Source of the DNA: Chitinophagaceae bacterium
GTDB lineage: Bacteria; Bacteroidota; Bacteroidia; Chitinophagales; UBA10324
Direction: 5' to 3'
NCBI GenBank assembly: GCA_947474435.1
Contig: CANJII010000026.1
Coordinates: 1-48,984 of the forward strand
Length of the DNA stretch: 48,984 nucleotides
Position 1 is the first letter of the stretch; every line of letters starts with the position of its first letter. This document shows positions 26,101 through 34,710 of the stretch, one piece after another. The translations under genes and the position numbers were made by a program. Below the pieces are notes generated by a model. That model had not been told where the DNA came from, did no database searches, and saw only the letters and a program-made list of their open reading frames with translations.

Positions 26101-28836
26101 TGCAACCGCAGCGCGTGTCCATGTAAATGTTACACCACTTGTTGTACTGGTTGGTGTGTATGTGAAAGCATTTCCACTGCAAATTGCGGCTGGTGTTAAT
26201 GTGCTGCTTAGCGAAGGTGTTGGTGTAAATGAAACCGGATCAGAACTGATTCCATTTGCAACTACCACCAATGAATAGGTTCCGGCAGGCAAACCGGCAG
26301 GTGTTGTAAACTGAACTGAATCAGGTAAATTTCCACGCATAACACCAGTGCTGTTCCAGTTAGCTGTTCGAGCATAATAAACATTAGCCCCTGATGTTAA
26401 ACGGACAATAGGATAATTGCTTGACATCTGCCAGTCATCACCATACGATGCACCTTGAGAAATGCCATTGAACTTTGTTCCGAAAGCTTTAAATGTTGTA
26501 CAAGTAGTTTGCTTGATTGCACTAATTGTCGGTTTTCCTGATGCAACCGGATTTCCAACCGGAGTATAAACATAGTATTGAGATGCACCTGCGTTTTGCT
26601 GAATCGAATATAAAACTGTTCCATCCGGTAAGTCAACAAAATTTGTGATGTAGCATGAAATCGGAAGTGAGGTTCCTCCTCCCGGTACACCGATTTGGGT
26701 AAAGGTGTTTGTGAGATAATCGAACTCATAAAATTTTGTTGGTGAAGGAAAATGATTTGCTGAAGTAGGAATTGGTGAAACTGTACAAATAATTTTTCCG
26801 TTTGCCATCATTGCCATTGGAGCATCAGGAGTTCCTTGTGCCCCTGGAATATCAGGGCCCGCATTCCATACTCCCGGACTTGTAGTGCCCGAAGGAGTGT
26901 AGTAAGCAGTATGCCCAAGTGCACCGAGAAAAAATGCCCGACCATCAGGAAGGAGTAATGCGCCTCCGGTTTCATCACCAAACGGATCGTACAATGAAAC
27001 AGGTAAAGCTGCATCCTGCACCCATGTATTTGTAGCAGGAATATATCTTTCAGAACTTGTTGAAAGACGATCAACATAAAGCACACTGTTATCAGGTAAT
27101 TTCAACCATGCAGATTCGTTATGAATACCAAAAGCTGTTGGCCCGGTTGTGTAACTGTTTGTTGATGGAGTATAAATATTTGTACCTGTTAAACTTCCCG
27201 CAACCAATGCCTGTAACACTCTTCCGTCCTCAAGAATTTCTGAGTTTGCATCGCTCACATTTCCCGAAGGATTATTTGCTGTAGCTGTCCATGTATTTGT
27301 CAACGGATTATAAACTTCACCTTTTGCCAATCCGGCTCCATACTCGCCACCTGCAACATATACACGACCATCCTTTAAAATTTGTGAAGAATAAAACAAT
27401 CGGGTACTAATCATGGGTGCAATGGATGACCAAGTTCCATTTACATAACTGCCATTTGCATTCGGAGTTAACTTGTCATAAATATTTCCATAACCATCTG
27501 CTCCTCCTCCTGTTGATTTACATAAAACTGTACCGTCAGAAAGCAAAAGCATTCCACCACCACTTGGGTGGGGTGCTAAAGTTGCCACAGGAGTCCATGT
27601 TCCTATTTGCGAAATGGTTTGTGTTCCGGCAGGGCATGTAACAGTTGGCGTGCGTGCCCCCATTGTTCCTGATCCGATAAGTTGTGTACAACATCCAGAT
27701 AAAATATCACCGAACCCTGCATTGGCAGTAATGTCGTAAGTAATCCAGAAATAATTAATTCCTTCAGAAAGTGAAACCGAACCTGTAACAGTGTATGTGC
27801 CGTTCGGATTATTTGCAGTAGCTCCGAATTGAGTGGCTGATGAAAATGTATTACTGATTCCGGTGTAATAAACTTTTGCATTAGTAATATCAGTAGCAGG
27901 ATTTGTGCAACCCGCCGTTGAAAGTGTTACACTTGTTAAATTGAGTGGTGTAGTAGTTCCACTTGTTACAACCTGAACCTGCAATATCTGATTGCCGGTT
28001 GTGTTTCGTGAAACTGCTGCTCCATTATTCAGATAGATGGTTGTGCTTGAGGTGTATGACATTGGTAAAACTGCACCGGGAGTCCATGTGTATGTTAATC
28101 CTGCAGCCGGAAAATTTGTTGACGACATATTGCAAACTGCAGTTAATGCTGCGCCCGCAATTGATGTTGCCCATGTGTTTGTTCCGTTTGTAACACTTCG
28201 GATATTGAAATCTGAAGCTGAACCTCCAAGCAACCCAATATTTCCAGACTCAGTTGAAACATCGGCACATGTATTCGCGCCAGTAGTTGTTGCATCAGTA
28301 GTTGGTCCCCAAACCACTTGCACAGTATTACTGGTTTCATTTAGAATAATCTGAAATGTCCAATGGTTAGCACTTGCATTATTGTAGTGATCGCAATCAG
28401 TCCATTGAATAACAAATTGTCGGTTAGGCGCTGTTCCTCTCGAACCATAAATAATGGTTGAAGTAGCAGAAGCATTAACCAAATCAGTTCCATATCCTGC
28501 AATGGAATTCAAACCTGCTGCCTGCAATCCGCAATAAACAGTTGACGAGGCAGGCACAGAACCCATTGTAATAAATCCATTTGTGCAAACTCCTAATGAA
28601 GTATAAGCGGTTCCATTATAAGTGAAAGTAAATGGAATGGTGAGTAAGGTTGAAACACCATCATCCCATGTACCAGTGAATAAAGTGGTGCCGGTTATAG
28701 CTGTATAGTTAGTGGTGGAAGATGAAAAAGTGTAACCTGAAACGAATGCTTTTGCAGGAAGAAAAGCAGAAAGAATTATCATCAAAGCAAAAAAGAATTT
28801 CACTGATGATCGTTGGGAGTAATTGTTTTTTTTCAT
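23116..28836 (-). CDS. Giant kelch/Ig-like repeat surface protein, T9SS cargo
   Basis: A 1,906-residue secreted protein. Order: signal peptide (to about residue 31); an N-terminal beta domain (GVCTNGFITMG); kelch blades (about 430-800, for example LKDGRVYVAGGEYG and LLPDGRAFFLGALG); a galactose-oxidase-like C-terminal sandwich (NYPIVRLTSGANVYYART, about 800-900). Seven tandem 72-residue Ig-like units follow (about 967-1471, each with GGPTTFCSGGNVLLSG and NHITVTVN), then PKD-like domains to about 1810. The sorting domain is FSVYPNPTDGAFVVEI ... KQIVLQ. The Tyr-His pair of active galactose oxidase is not visible, so adhesion is more likely than oxidase activity. The repeat region is a place for length change by recombination. 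Confidence 0.85.
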   Translation of the reverse strand: MKKNNYSQRSSVKFFFALMIILSAFLPAKAFVSGYTFSSSTTNYTAITGTTLFTGTWDDGVSTLLTIPFTFTYNGTAYTSLGVCTNGFITMGSVPASSTVYCGLQAAGLNSIAGYGTDLVNASATSTIIYGSRGTAPNRQFVIQWTDCDHYNNASANHWTFQIILNETSNTVQVVWGPTTDATTTGANTCADVSTESGNIGLLGGSASDFNIRSVTNGTNTWATSIAGAALTAVCNMSSTNFPAAGLTYTWTPGAVLPMSYTSSTTIYLNNGAAVSRNTTGNQILQVQVVTSGTTTPLNLTSVTLSTAGCTNPATDITNAKVYYTGISNTFSSATQFGATANNPNGTYTVTGSVSLSEGINYFWITYDITANAGFGDILSGCCTQLIGSGTMGARTPTVTCPAGTQTISQIGTWTPVATLAPHPSGGGMLLLSDGTVLCKSTGGGADGYGNIYDKLTPNANGSYVNGTWSSIAPMISTRLFYSSQILKDGRVYVAGGEYGAGLAKGEVYNPLTNTWTATANNPSGNVSDANSEILEDGRVLQALVAGSLTGTNIYTPSTNSYTTGPTAFGIHNESAWLKLPDNSVLYVDRLSTSSERYIPATNTWVQDAALPVSLYDPFGDETGGALLLPDGRAFFLGALGHTAYYTPSGTTSPGVWNAGPDIPGAQGTPDAPMAMMANGKIICTVSPIPTSANHFPSPTKFYEFDYLTNTFTQIGVPGGGTSLPISCYITNFVDLPDGTVLYSIQQNAGASQYYVYTPVGNPVASGKPTISAIKQTTCTTFKAFGTKFNGISQGASYGDDWQMSSNYPIVRLTSGANVYYARTANWNSTGVMRGNLPDSVQFTTPAGLPAGTYSLVVVANGISSDPVSFTPTPSLSSTLTPAAICSGNAFTYTPTSTTSGVTFTWTRAAVAGISNAAITTPQSTNPNEVLINTTGSPVSVVYTYTIIGGTCSNTQSVTVVVNPASGTAATITAGGPTTFCSGGSVLLSGNTNAGTWSIGGGTTQTLLAIASGDYYVTNASACGVLISNHITVTVNPNPTASVITAGGPTTFCQSGNVLLSGNSTGGTWSIGGGTTATLTATTAGDYFTTTSNSCGSVQSNHITVTVNPNPTASVISAGGPTTFCSGGNVLLSGNSTGGTWSVGGGTTSTLTATTAGDYFVTTTNSCGSTTSNHITVTVNSLPTASVISAGGPTTFCSGGNVLLSGNSTGGTWSVGGGTTATLTATIAGDYFVTTTNSCGSTTSNHITVTVNPNPTASVISAGGPTTFCSGGNVLLSGNSTSGIWSVGGGTTATLTASTTGDYFVTTTNSCGNTTSNHITVTVNPNPTPSVITAGGPTSFCSGGNVLLSGNSTSGIWSVVGGTTATLAASTTGDYFTTTSNSCGSVESNHITVTVNPNPTPSVITAGGPTTFCSGGNILLSGNSTGGTWSIGGGTTATLTATTSGDYFTTTSNSCGSVESNHITVTVNPLSVVSFSGLASSYNVTAAAATLTGSPSGGTFSGPGISGNTFTPATAGAGGPYTITYLYTNANGCSNSSSQQTTVVSCTLPGRPGTITATGGNTKVCPGDSKTYSIVAISGATSYTWTPPTGGVVTSGQGTVTVVVSYTATFTASGTLSVVSNNACGTSTSRTLTITRNTPATPSTITGLSAGVCGSSGVPYSVTNVAGITYNWTFSVANASIASGQGLNGVTANFLPAYSTGQIRVTAGNACGISAQRTLTINAISSIPASITGSATACANQFGVPYSTVAVAGAVSYTWTCPTGGHISDGVTTSASTTLTTTATSVTVNFGGSTGNVRVRSNNACGSSSYRTKAITFNCRLDGSEMETNFSVYPNPTDGAFVVEISNPENFTTLKIENILGQTILTKNINGESTLNIQFPNEVSKGVYMIRLIGENAIDSKQIVLQ
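24424..25936 (-). repeat. Seven 216-bp tandem repeats in the adhesin-like gene
   Basis: A 216-bp unit (72 codons) is repeated seven times in frame. The period is exact: GAGATT in the CCAGCTGAGATTACTGATG block begins at 25055, 25271 and 25487. The middle units differ at only a few positions, while the two ends are more divergent. This is the pattern of recent internal duplication or gene conversion. The units encode Ig-like domains, each with two conserved cysteines (TFCSGG and NSCGS). Confidence 0.95.
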
Positions 28837-28972
28837 GGGTTGGTTTGATGGTGCAATATCATTAAAGAATGTGTATTTTCTATTAATGAAATCTGCAATT
28901 TTGATTTAGAGGTTACCTTTTTAACGATCGGCTTTAAACTTTTATAAAGGAATGAGAAAAATTGAATAAAAA

Positions 28973-29010
28973 ATCCCGACAAGCGATAAAAACATATCTG
29001 TTGTCCGGAT
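28973..29010 (-). terminator. Terminator of the SprB-repeat gene
   Basis: On the minus strand a stem ATCCGGACAA / TTGTCGGGAT (one mismatch) leads directly into a run of T residues (GGATTTTTTATTC), about 43 bp after the stop codon at 29053. Confidence 0.75.
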
Positions 29011-29052
29011 TCAATTCTGAAGTTTAATTCAGAAATAATTTTTTTTGAAAAA

Positions 29053-30264
29053 TTATTCTTTTACAAATTGCTTCATAATAAAACTTCCATCACTTAATTG
29101 AACCGAAATAATATAAACACCAGCTGGTATTTTACTTACTTTAATCTTCATTTCATATTTATTATTGAAAGTAATTGAAGTTGAAATTATTCTACCTAAA
29201 ACATCCGTTATTTCAATTAAGCCGGATTGATTTTGATGGCTGGAAATAACGAGTTCATCAGCAACAGGATTAGGATAAATTTTTATTGCTTCATTAGTTT
29301 CGGTATTTTTTATTCCGGAAGCAACTCCAACAGTCAACGGACTTTTTACAATACATCCATTGCTGTCAGTTACCATGTATAAATATTCTCCGGGTAATAA
29401 ATTGCTGGTTGTAGCTGTTGAATCATTATTATTCCAGTTTATCTCATATGGCGGAACTCCTCCCGAAACCACTATAGTTATGGAGCCATCAGCACAAGTA
29501 ATACATGAAGCATCGGTAATAAAAGTATCCACAACAATTTGAGGCGGACTGGAAATAGTAACACTATCGGTTACAGTGGTTCCATTGGCATCTGTTATTG
29601 TTACTGCATAAACTCCAACACATAAATCGGTTGTGGCAGTAGTTGTATCACCATTGCTCCACAAAAAAGAATATGGAAAAGTACCACCTGATACACTGGC
29701 ATCTGCAATGCCCGAACATGTTTCAAAGCAATCGGAGTTGGTTCCGAAAATATCTACTGTTAAACTGAATCCTGCTTCAACTATGCAATTATTATTGATG
29801 ACAGGAGTTAGTTCTTCATCAAACAACATCCCATCTGTAATCCACAAACTATTAGGCTGACATGGATGAGGTTGTCCTATAGTTGTTGGTACTCCAACAG
29901 CTTTGATTGACATATCTAATAAACCACCTGTGTTAAAGAAATACAAAGCATAATAATTGGACCCAGAAGGAATAAGCATTGAATCACCAGTAGCAAGGGT
30001 GTCATTACCTGGAAAAATGTAAACCGAATCAAATGGAGCTGAATTGACATAGAGATAATAGTCAACTCCTGAAACAGTACTGCCACTAATAATAAAATGC
30101 TGGTCGGCTGTTGGAAAACAATAGTTGCTATGAAACATGTTTGATGTTAAAACCATGTTAACCGGAGTTCCAACCTGCCAGTTTTGAGATTTTGAAATAT
30201 GAGGTGATAGCAGAATGAATGTAAAAAGTAAGATTGAATGGAGTAATGTAATTGATGTTTTCAT
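29053..30264 (-). CDS. SprB-repeat surface protein, T9SS cargo
   Basis: A 403-residue secreted protein. The signal peptide ends near HISKSQ (residue 27). A beta-rich N-terminal half is followed by two SprB-type repeats: one reads GIADASVSGGTFPYSFLWSN with LCVGVYAVTITDANG; the other CADGSITIVVSGGVPPYEIN with LLPGEYLYMVTDSNGC. SprB repeats occur in gliding adhesins and many other surface proteins. The sorting domain (IKIYPNPVADELVIS ... IMKQFVKE) directs T9SS export; its last residues match those of the LRR protein near 43975. It has its own terminator. The role is probably adhesion. Confidence 0.85.
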   Translation of the reverse strand: MKTSITLLHSILLFTFILLSPHISKSQNWQVGTPVNMVLTSNMFHSNYCFPTADQHFIISGSTVSGVDYYLYVNSAPFDSVYIFPGNDTLATGDSMLIPSGSNYYALYFFNTGGLLDMSIKAVGVPTTIGQPHPCQPNSLWITDGMLFDEELTPVINNNCIVEAGFSLTVDIFGTNSDCFETCSGIADASVSGGTFPYSFLWSNGDTTTATTDLCVGVYAVTITDANGTTVTDSVTISSPPQIVVDTFITDASCITCADGSITIVVSGGVPPYEINWNNNDSTATTSNLLPGEYLYMVTDSNGCIVKSPLTVGVASGIKNTETNEAIKIYPNPVADELVISSHQNQSGLIEITDVLGRIISTSITFNNKYEMKIKVSKIPAGVYIISVQLSDGSFIMKQFVKE

Positions 30265-30326
30265 ATTGAATTTTTTTGCGAATGTAAATAAATATGCAGG
30301 TGATGAAAATTGATATAAATCAGCAA

Positions 30327-30932
30327 TTACAAACTCACCATAAACTGTTTTAAAGCACTATCATCTTTTATGCTTCTGCATAAAGTTGCAGGCATTGATT
30401 TTTCTAAGTTGTTTTTTTTCTGAATGTATGAACTTGTATTATGCGTTGCGGTATTTTCTTTTTCTGATTTCGTAATGCTTTTGTTATCTAATGCTTCAGT
30501 TTGTTTCGTTATTTCGGTTTTAACATAAATTGTGTCGGTTAAATATTTATAAACGATTCGCTCGTTTGTGACGGAAGAATAATCAGATAAAAAATAAACC
30601 GAAGTCAGAAATAAAAACACCATGAAGACCGCAGCAATGGGTTGGTACAATGGAACTTTCAAATACAAAAAACGCAATTTGTTTTTTTTATTTTCTGCAG
30701 TTGAATGATGGGCATCAAATGCAGTTATTAATTTGTTTTTAAGATTTTCAGTTGGTGAAATTGAATTCTCCTGTATGGTAGAATTCAGATTGTGATGCAA
30801 TTCAAATAATTGACTGTATTCTTCTTTATCCATTTCGGCAAGTACAACAGATTTTTCATCCTGCGAAAGAAATTCATAATTTTTTGAACCGAGCAAGTCA
30901 ATTATTTTTTCTGATGGATTTATTTCTTTCAT
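30327..30932 (-). CDS. Probable anti-sigma factor with one membrane helix
   Basis: A 201-residue protein. The N-terminal 90 residues are charged and probably cytoplasmic (EKIIDLLGSKNYEFLSQDEK). A single membrane helix follows (PIAAVFMVFLFLTSVYFL, about residues 98-115), then a periplasmic Lys/Thr-rich tail. It starts 15 bp after an ECF sigma gene, and this topology and position are those of anti-sigma factors that hold the sigma factor at the membrane. No zinc-binding HxxxCxxC motif is visible, so it is not of the ZAS type. The C-terminal tail contains one Cys (ATLCRS). Function is inferred mainly from context. Confidence 0.6.
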   Translation of the reverse strand: MKEINPSEKIIDLLGSKNYEFLSQDEKSVVLAEMDKEEYSQLFELHHNLNSTIQENSISPTENLKNKLITAFDAHHSTAENKKNKLRFLYLKVPLYQPIAAVFMVFLFLTSVYFLSDYSSVTNERIVYKYLTDTIYVKTEITKQTEALDNKSITKSEKENTATHNTSSYIQKKNNLEKSMPATLCRSIKDDSALKQFMVSL

Positions 30933-30947
30933 ATTGAATTGAAGTTT

Positions 30948-31496
30948 TTAATTGGTTGGATTGTAAACACTCAACTGATTAGCCATTTTTTTCAGCAGAT
31001 AAAACAAGCGTGATTTAACTGTTCCTTCAGCTAAACCAACAATGCTGCTGATTTGCGGAATGCTTAATTCTTCATGAAACCTCAGCAGCAAAATGGTTTT
31101 GTTTTCCTCATCCATTTCGCCGATGAGTTTATTCAGTTCGTGTTTGAAATTTCTTTTATCAATGTTTTCATTTTGAATAGCCGGCGAAATAAAATCCGGA
31201 ATAAAATTTAAAGCAATCAATTGTTTTCTGTTTAATTGATTTCTCATTTCGTTTCGACAAAGGTTTATCGCGATTGTATAAATCCAGGTAGAAAATTTCC
31301 GTGTCACATCAAACCGATCGTGCGATTCCATAACTTTTATAAATACATCATGCAAAAAGTCTTCGGCTTTTTCCCTGTCATTTACTAACCGGAAAATAAA
31401 ATTGAATAATCGTTTGTGATACCGGTCATACAATTCTTCAAAGCACTGCCGGTCGCCATTCTGAATGCGAGCCATCAATTCTTCATCAGTTAACAT
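30948..31496 (-). CDS. ECF-type RNA polymerase sigma factor
   Basis: A 182-residue sigma-70 family protein with only regions 2 and 4. Region 2 reads ECFEELYDRYHKRLFNFIFR and AEDFLHDVFIKV, with the WIYTIAINLCRNE helix that meets the -10 DNA. Region 4 reads LLRFHEELSIPQISSIVGL and EGTVKSRLFYLLKKM, the -35 helix-turn-helix. ATG 31496 is chosen: the longer frame would begin at two TTG codons. It sits between a GDNDTFP-motif protein gene (upstream, 32 bp) and a probable anti-sigma gene (15 bp downstream), so all three likely form one unit. It is not possible to say which genes it controls. Confidence 0.92.
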   Translation of the reverse strand: MLTDEELMARIQNGDRQCFEELYDRYHKRLFNFIFRLVNDREKAEDFLHDVFIKVMESHDRFDVTRKFSTWIYTIAINLCRNEMRNQLNRKQLIALNFIPDFISPAIQNENIDKRNFKHELNKLIGEMDEENKTILLLRFHEELSIPQISSIVGLAEGTVKSRLFYLLKKMANQLSVYNPTN

Positions 31497-31528
31497 TGGA
31501 TATTGCTTCAACAAAGTTCCGAATTGAA

Positions 31529-32698
31529 TTATTTCTTGTTGTTAAAGTAATGCTCCACTTCAGTTTTCATGTTTGAAGTTTCGGCAATTGCCATAATCAT
31601 GTTTTTATAATTTGCAGCCTTTTCGTTTTGTTTTTTCTCTGTATAATAATCATACAACGAAATCATAGGGGCAATGTAATTGCCGTTCATATTGTAAACA
31701 ATTGCTTCACTCAATTCATTAATGAAACTTATTTGCAGGTAATCCAATAAAAATTTCTGTTCCATGTTTTTCTGAAGCACCGGAATGTTATCGTATTTTT
31801 TTTCGCTGAAACGAAACGCTAATCCTTCCAGATACATGGAGTCTTCAAAAGTTTTGAAATAAGCAGGATCGCAACTTTCAGCGAAATACAATGGACGCTT
31901 CTTTATGTTGTTCATCAGAAATTCTCCAATCAAAGTATTCAGTTGTTCAGTGCTTGTGATTTTGCTGTAATCAATTTCCAGATAAATAATTCCAAGTTCA
32001 TTGCACAAGGCTTTGCGGTAATCATCCAGTAAAAACAAACTCAGGTTTATGACTTTAATATCAGTGCGAATATTTTTTACATCCTGCAACATCCACGCAG
32101 GGAATGTATCATTATCGCCGTTGGTTATCAGCACTCCATCTTTTGCCACCGACATCAAGAGGTTGTAATCCCAGTTCAATATTCCAGGTGATATTTCATT
32201 TAAGTTGTACCACTTGGTCAGGTATTCTTTTTTCTCTTTTGCATTTCCGGTAGTTTCAGCATGCACCACTAAATCAGGATAAAGTTCTGTTCTCGTTGGG
32301 TCTATTGAAAAGGCTTTTAATAAATTGCTGTAATTATTTTCCCTGTCGTTTTTTAAAATCCCATTGTAATAGAGCAGGTAATTATATTCGTAAGTTTCAG
32401 GAATCAGCTGACTCATTTTATTCATAATTCCTTCCAGTGAATCTGTCATGCCCTGCACAATCGGTTCGTTTTTATCACTGCAAACCAGTAAATTTCTGTT
32501 TGCACGATAATAGTATTCCCAGGCCTGAGCGTTCAAAGGATTTTTTTCTGTTTCGGTTTTCCAGAGCGCCGCTTGATGTGTGTACCACTCATTTGTTTGA
32601 TGTTGCCTGGCAATGCCATAAACAGGTTCGGGTTTTTGTGCTTTTGCAGTTAAAATCTGAAGGGTAAAGAGGATGATGAAACAGAAATTGGTTCGCAT
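31529..32698 (-). CDS. Exported soluble protein with the GDNDTFP motif of DUF2723 proteins
   Basis: A 389-residue protein with a signal peptide (MRTNFCFIILFTLQILTAKA). The region around residues 190-222 reads ITNGDNDTFPAWMLQ and RTDIKVINLSL, the soluble C-terminal signature of the large DUF2723 membrane proteins of Bacteroidota. Here the membrane glycosyltransferase-like half is missing, and the N-terminal 180 residues look TPR-like (WEYYYRANRNLL, YSNLLKAFSIDPTR). So it is a stand-alone periplasmic form. It leads a probable operon with an ECF sigma factor and its anti-sigma factor, which suggests a link to envelope stress or signalling; the molecular role is unknown. Confidence 0.65.
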   Translation of the reverse strand: MRTNFCFIILFTLQILTAKAQKPEPVYGIARQHQTNEWYTHQAALWKTETEKNPLNAQAWEYYYRANRNLLVCSDKNEPIVQGMTDSLEGIMNKMSQLIPETYEYNYLLYYNGILKNDRENNYSNLLKAFSIDPTRTELYPDLVVHAETTGNAKEKKEYLTKWYNLNEISPGILNWDYNLLMSVAKDGVLITNGDNDTFPAWMLQDVKNIRTDIKVINLSLFLLDDYRKALCNELGIIYLEIDYSKITSTEQLNTLIGEFLMNNIKKRPLYFAESCDPAYFKTFEDSMYLEGLAFRFSEKKYDNIPVLQKNMEQKFLLDYLQISFINELSEAIVYNMNGNYIAPMISLYDYYTEKKQNEKAANYKNMIMAIAETSNMKTEVEHYFNNKK

Positions 32699-32781
32699 GA
32701 GATTTGAAATTTTTTTTGTTATGGATAGTTATAACCGCGAAACGCTGAATCGTTCACTCTTTTTTAAATTATTTTTTCAAG

Positions 32782-33186
32782 TCAGTATAATTTTACTTTA
32801 TACTTCGCAGCCATTTTTTCAATTTGTTCATTCGATACAAGGTGAATGTTTTCATGCCGGTGATAATTTTCAACTGTCACAACAAATAATTTGTAATTGT
32901 ATTTGCCGGCCATTTTAATGTAAGGCTCCATTTCCCATTCAAGTGTAAAAGTGTTGGCGACAAAAACCTTTTCGCAATTTTTCTTCAGTTGGTTTTTAGT
33001 TTCTTCTTCGCACTGTTTGTAAGCCAAATGATTTTTAGCGAATTCAAATTTGTATTCAGCTGTTTCAACATCCGTAAAAAAATCATCAATGCTTAGGACA
33101 GGATATTTTCCATTTTCACAAAGCAAATTTGCCAGTGTTGATTTTCCGCTGCCGGGTAATCCGCGAAGAAGAATAAGTGATTTCAT
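32782..33186 (-). CDS. Small P-loop kinase/ATPase (N4BP2/PNK-like)
   Basis: A 134-residue P-loop protein. Walker A is LLRGLPGSGKSTLANLL at residues 5-21, and SIDDFF (about residues 33-38) sits where zeta-toxin, polynucleotide-kinase and N4BP2-like kinases have the catalytic Asp. KVFVANTFTLEWEMEPYI corresponds to the strand-helix after Walker B, and ENYHRHENIHLV to the lid. The substrate could be a nucleic acid end or a small nucleoside. No antitoxin-like gene is next to it. It is divergent from the symporter gene. Confidence 0.75.
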   Translation of the reverse strand: MKSLILLRGLPGSGKSTLANLLCENGKYPVLSIDDFFTDVETAEYKFEFAKNHLAYKQCEEETKNQLKKNCEKVFVANTFTLEWEMEPYIKMAGKYNYKLFVVTVENYHRHENIHLVSNEQIEKMAAKYKVKLY

Positions 33187-33257
33187 TTTTAATTAACTGA
33201 CAGTGATTTTGAATTAAACCGTTGCAATTTAAATAACGACTTATGTAATTGTTATAA

Positions 33258-33288
33258 TTGAAATTAAAATTCAGAAAGAAATTATTTG
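33258..33288 (+). promoter_or_regulatory. Putative promoter of the symporter gene
   Basis: TTG (33258-33260), exactly 20 bp, then ATTATTTG (33281-33288) has the right spacing and the TTTG end of a Bacteroidota -7 element, though the TA is not in register. It lies 31 bp before the ATG. Confidence 0.35.
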
Positions 33289-33319
33289 TATTCTTAGCTC
33301 GGTTTGAAATTCAACTGAA

Positions 33320-34543
33320 ATGAAAAAAATAAATCTCACCACACAAATAATTATTGCAATGATACTTGGTATTGCCATCGGGCAATGGTATCGGACCACT
33401 CACCTTGATGTTGAGCAACAGAAAGCATTTGCTTCAAACATTCAGATACTGAGCGAAATATTTCTGCGGTTAGTTAAAATGATTATTGCCCCGCTGGTTT
33501 TCAGTTTGCTTTTAACGGGCATTGCTAAAGTTGGCGATTTTAAAAGTGTTGGCCGCATCGGACTGAAAACCATAACCTATTTTTTAAGTGCAACACTACT
33601 TGCCTTACTTACCGGTTTAGTTATAGTAAATGTATTTGAACCTGGTAAAGCATTGCATTTAACCACGCTGAATTCAGTAGTTCCGGTCAGCACCAATGGA
33701 TTTAATATTCATGAATTCATCACGCATGTTTTTCCTGACAGCATTGTGAATGTGATGGCATCGAATCAGATTTTACCAATTATAGTTTTCGTTTTGTTCT
33801 TTGCTGTTGCCACTGCATCCATCGGCGAAAGAGGAAAAGTAATAATAGATTTTTTTGATGCCGTTGGTCATGTTATGTTGAAGGTTACAGGTTATGTAAT
33901 GAAACTTGCCCCACTCGGAGTATTCGGTGCAACTACGGCAGTAATTACACAGCAAGGCTTAGGAATTTTATCTGGTTACGCCGGAATTATACTTTGCTTT
34001 TTTGGTGGCTTGCTGTTTTTTGTTTTTGTTATTCTGTTAGGAATTTGCCTTGTGCTTGGAATACCATTCTTTAAACTCATAGCTCATGTGCGCGAACCCA
34101 TGTTGCTTGCATTTACCACAGCCAGCAGTGAAGCTGCAATGCCTAAAGTAATTTTAGGATTGGAACGATTCGGAATCAGTAACCGCATTGTAAGTTTTGT
34201 TTTACCGCTTGGTTATTCTTTCAACTTAGACGGAAGCATTATGTACATGATTTTCGCTACCATCAGTATTGCACAAGCCTATGGAATGGATATTCCTTTC
34301 ACCCAACAATTAAGTATGATGCTGATACTAATGATTACGAGCAAGGGAGTTGCCGGAGTTCCGCGCGCTAGTTTGGTTGTAATTGCAAGTATGCTAACCA
34401 TGTTCAGTATTCCGGTTGAAGGGCTTACTTTATTATTAGCCATTGATTGGTTGCTCGATATGGGGCGTGCATGCACCAATGTTATTGGCAATGCAGTTGC
34501 AACCTGCGTGATCAGTAAGTGGGAAGGCGAAAAATATAGTTGA
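33320..34543 (+). CDS. Dicarboxylate/amino acid:cation symporter (DAACS family)
   Basis: A 407-residue membrane transporter of the glutamate/aspartate and C4-dicarboxylate family, driven by Na+ or H+. Signatures of the elevator transport domain are present: the first hairpin TTASSEAAMPKVILGLERFG, the NMDGT-like motif SFNLDGSIMYM (with L for M), the second hairpin SKGVAGVPRASLVV, and DMGRACTNVIGNAVATCVI in helix 8. The Asp in DMGRACTNV is near the site that binds the substrate amino group in amino acid transporters; this favours glutamate or aspartate, but I would not name GltP or DctA. It is a single gene; an 8-bp inverted repeat (34541-34548/34571-34578) overlaps its end. Confidence 0.92.
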   Translation: MKKINLTTQIIIAMILGIAIGQWYRTTHLDVEQQKAFASNIQILSEIFLRLVKMIIAPLVFSLLLTGIAKVGDFKSVGRIGLKTITYFLSATLLALLTGLVIVNVFEPGKALHLTTLNSVVPVSTNGFNIHEFITHVFPDSIVNVMASNQILPIIVFVLFFAVATASIGERGKVIIDFFDAVGHVMLKVTGYVMKLAPLGVFGATTAVITQQGLGILSGYAGIILCFFGGLLFFVFVILLGICLVLGIPFFKLIAHVREPMLLAFTTASSEAAMPKVILGLERFGISNRIVSFVLPLGYSFNLDGSIMYMIFATISIAQAYGMDIPFTQQLSMMLILMITSKGVAGVPRASLVVIASMLTMFSIPVEGLTLLLAIDWLLDMGRACTNVIGNAVATCVISKWEGEKYS

Positions 34544-34710
34544 ACAACAGATCGGTTAATTTGCATTATGGTTGTTCATAGATATACAAACAAAATCATT
34601 GCCATGGTGACAATGACCTTTATGGCTTAAAAAATTTACCGGAGATTGTTTTTTTTGGGCGTTTGTTGAAACCGTCAACAGTGCCGATCCCAAAAGCAAA
34701 TTGAAGGAAA

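Noticed and set aside
23116-28836. Active galactose oxidase in the kelch part of the giant protein
   Set aside because: The architecture is similar, but the Tyr-His copper-ligand pair of galactose oxidase is not visible in the expected strand, so no enzyme activity is claimed.
34541-34616. Inverted repeats TGAACAAC/GTTGTTCA and TCATTG/CAATGA after the symporter gene, as terminators
   Set aside because: Neither stem is followed by a T run, and the first has a 22-nt loop and overlaps the stop codon. They remain unassigned.
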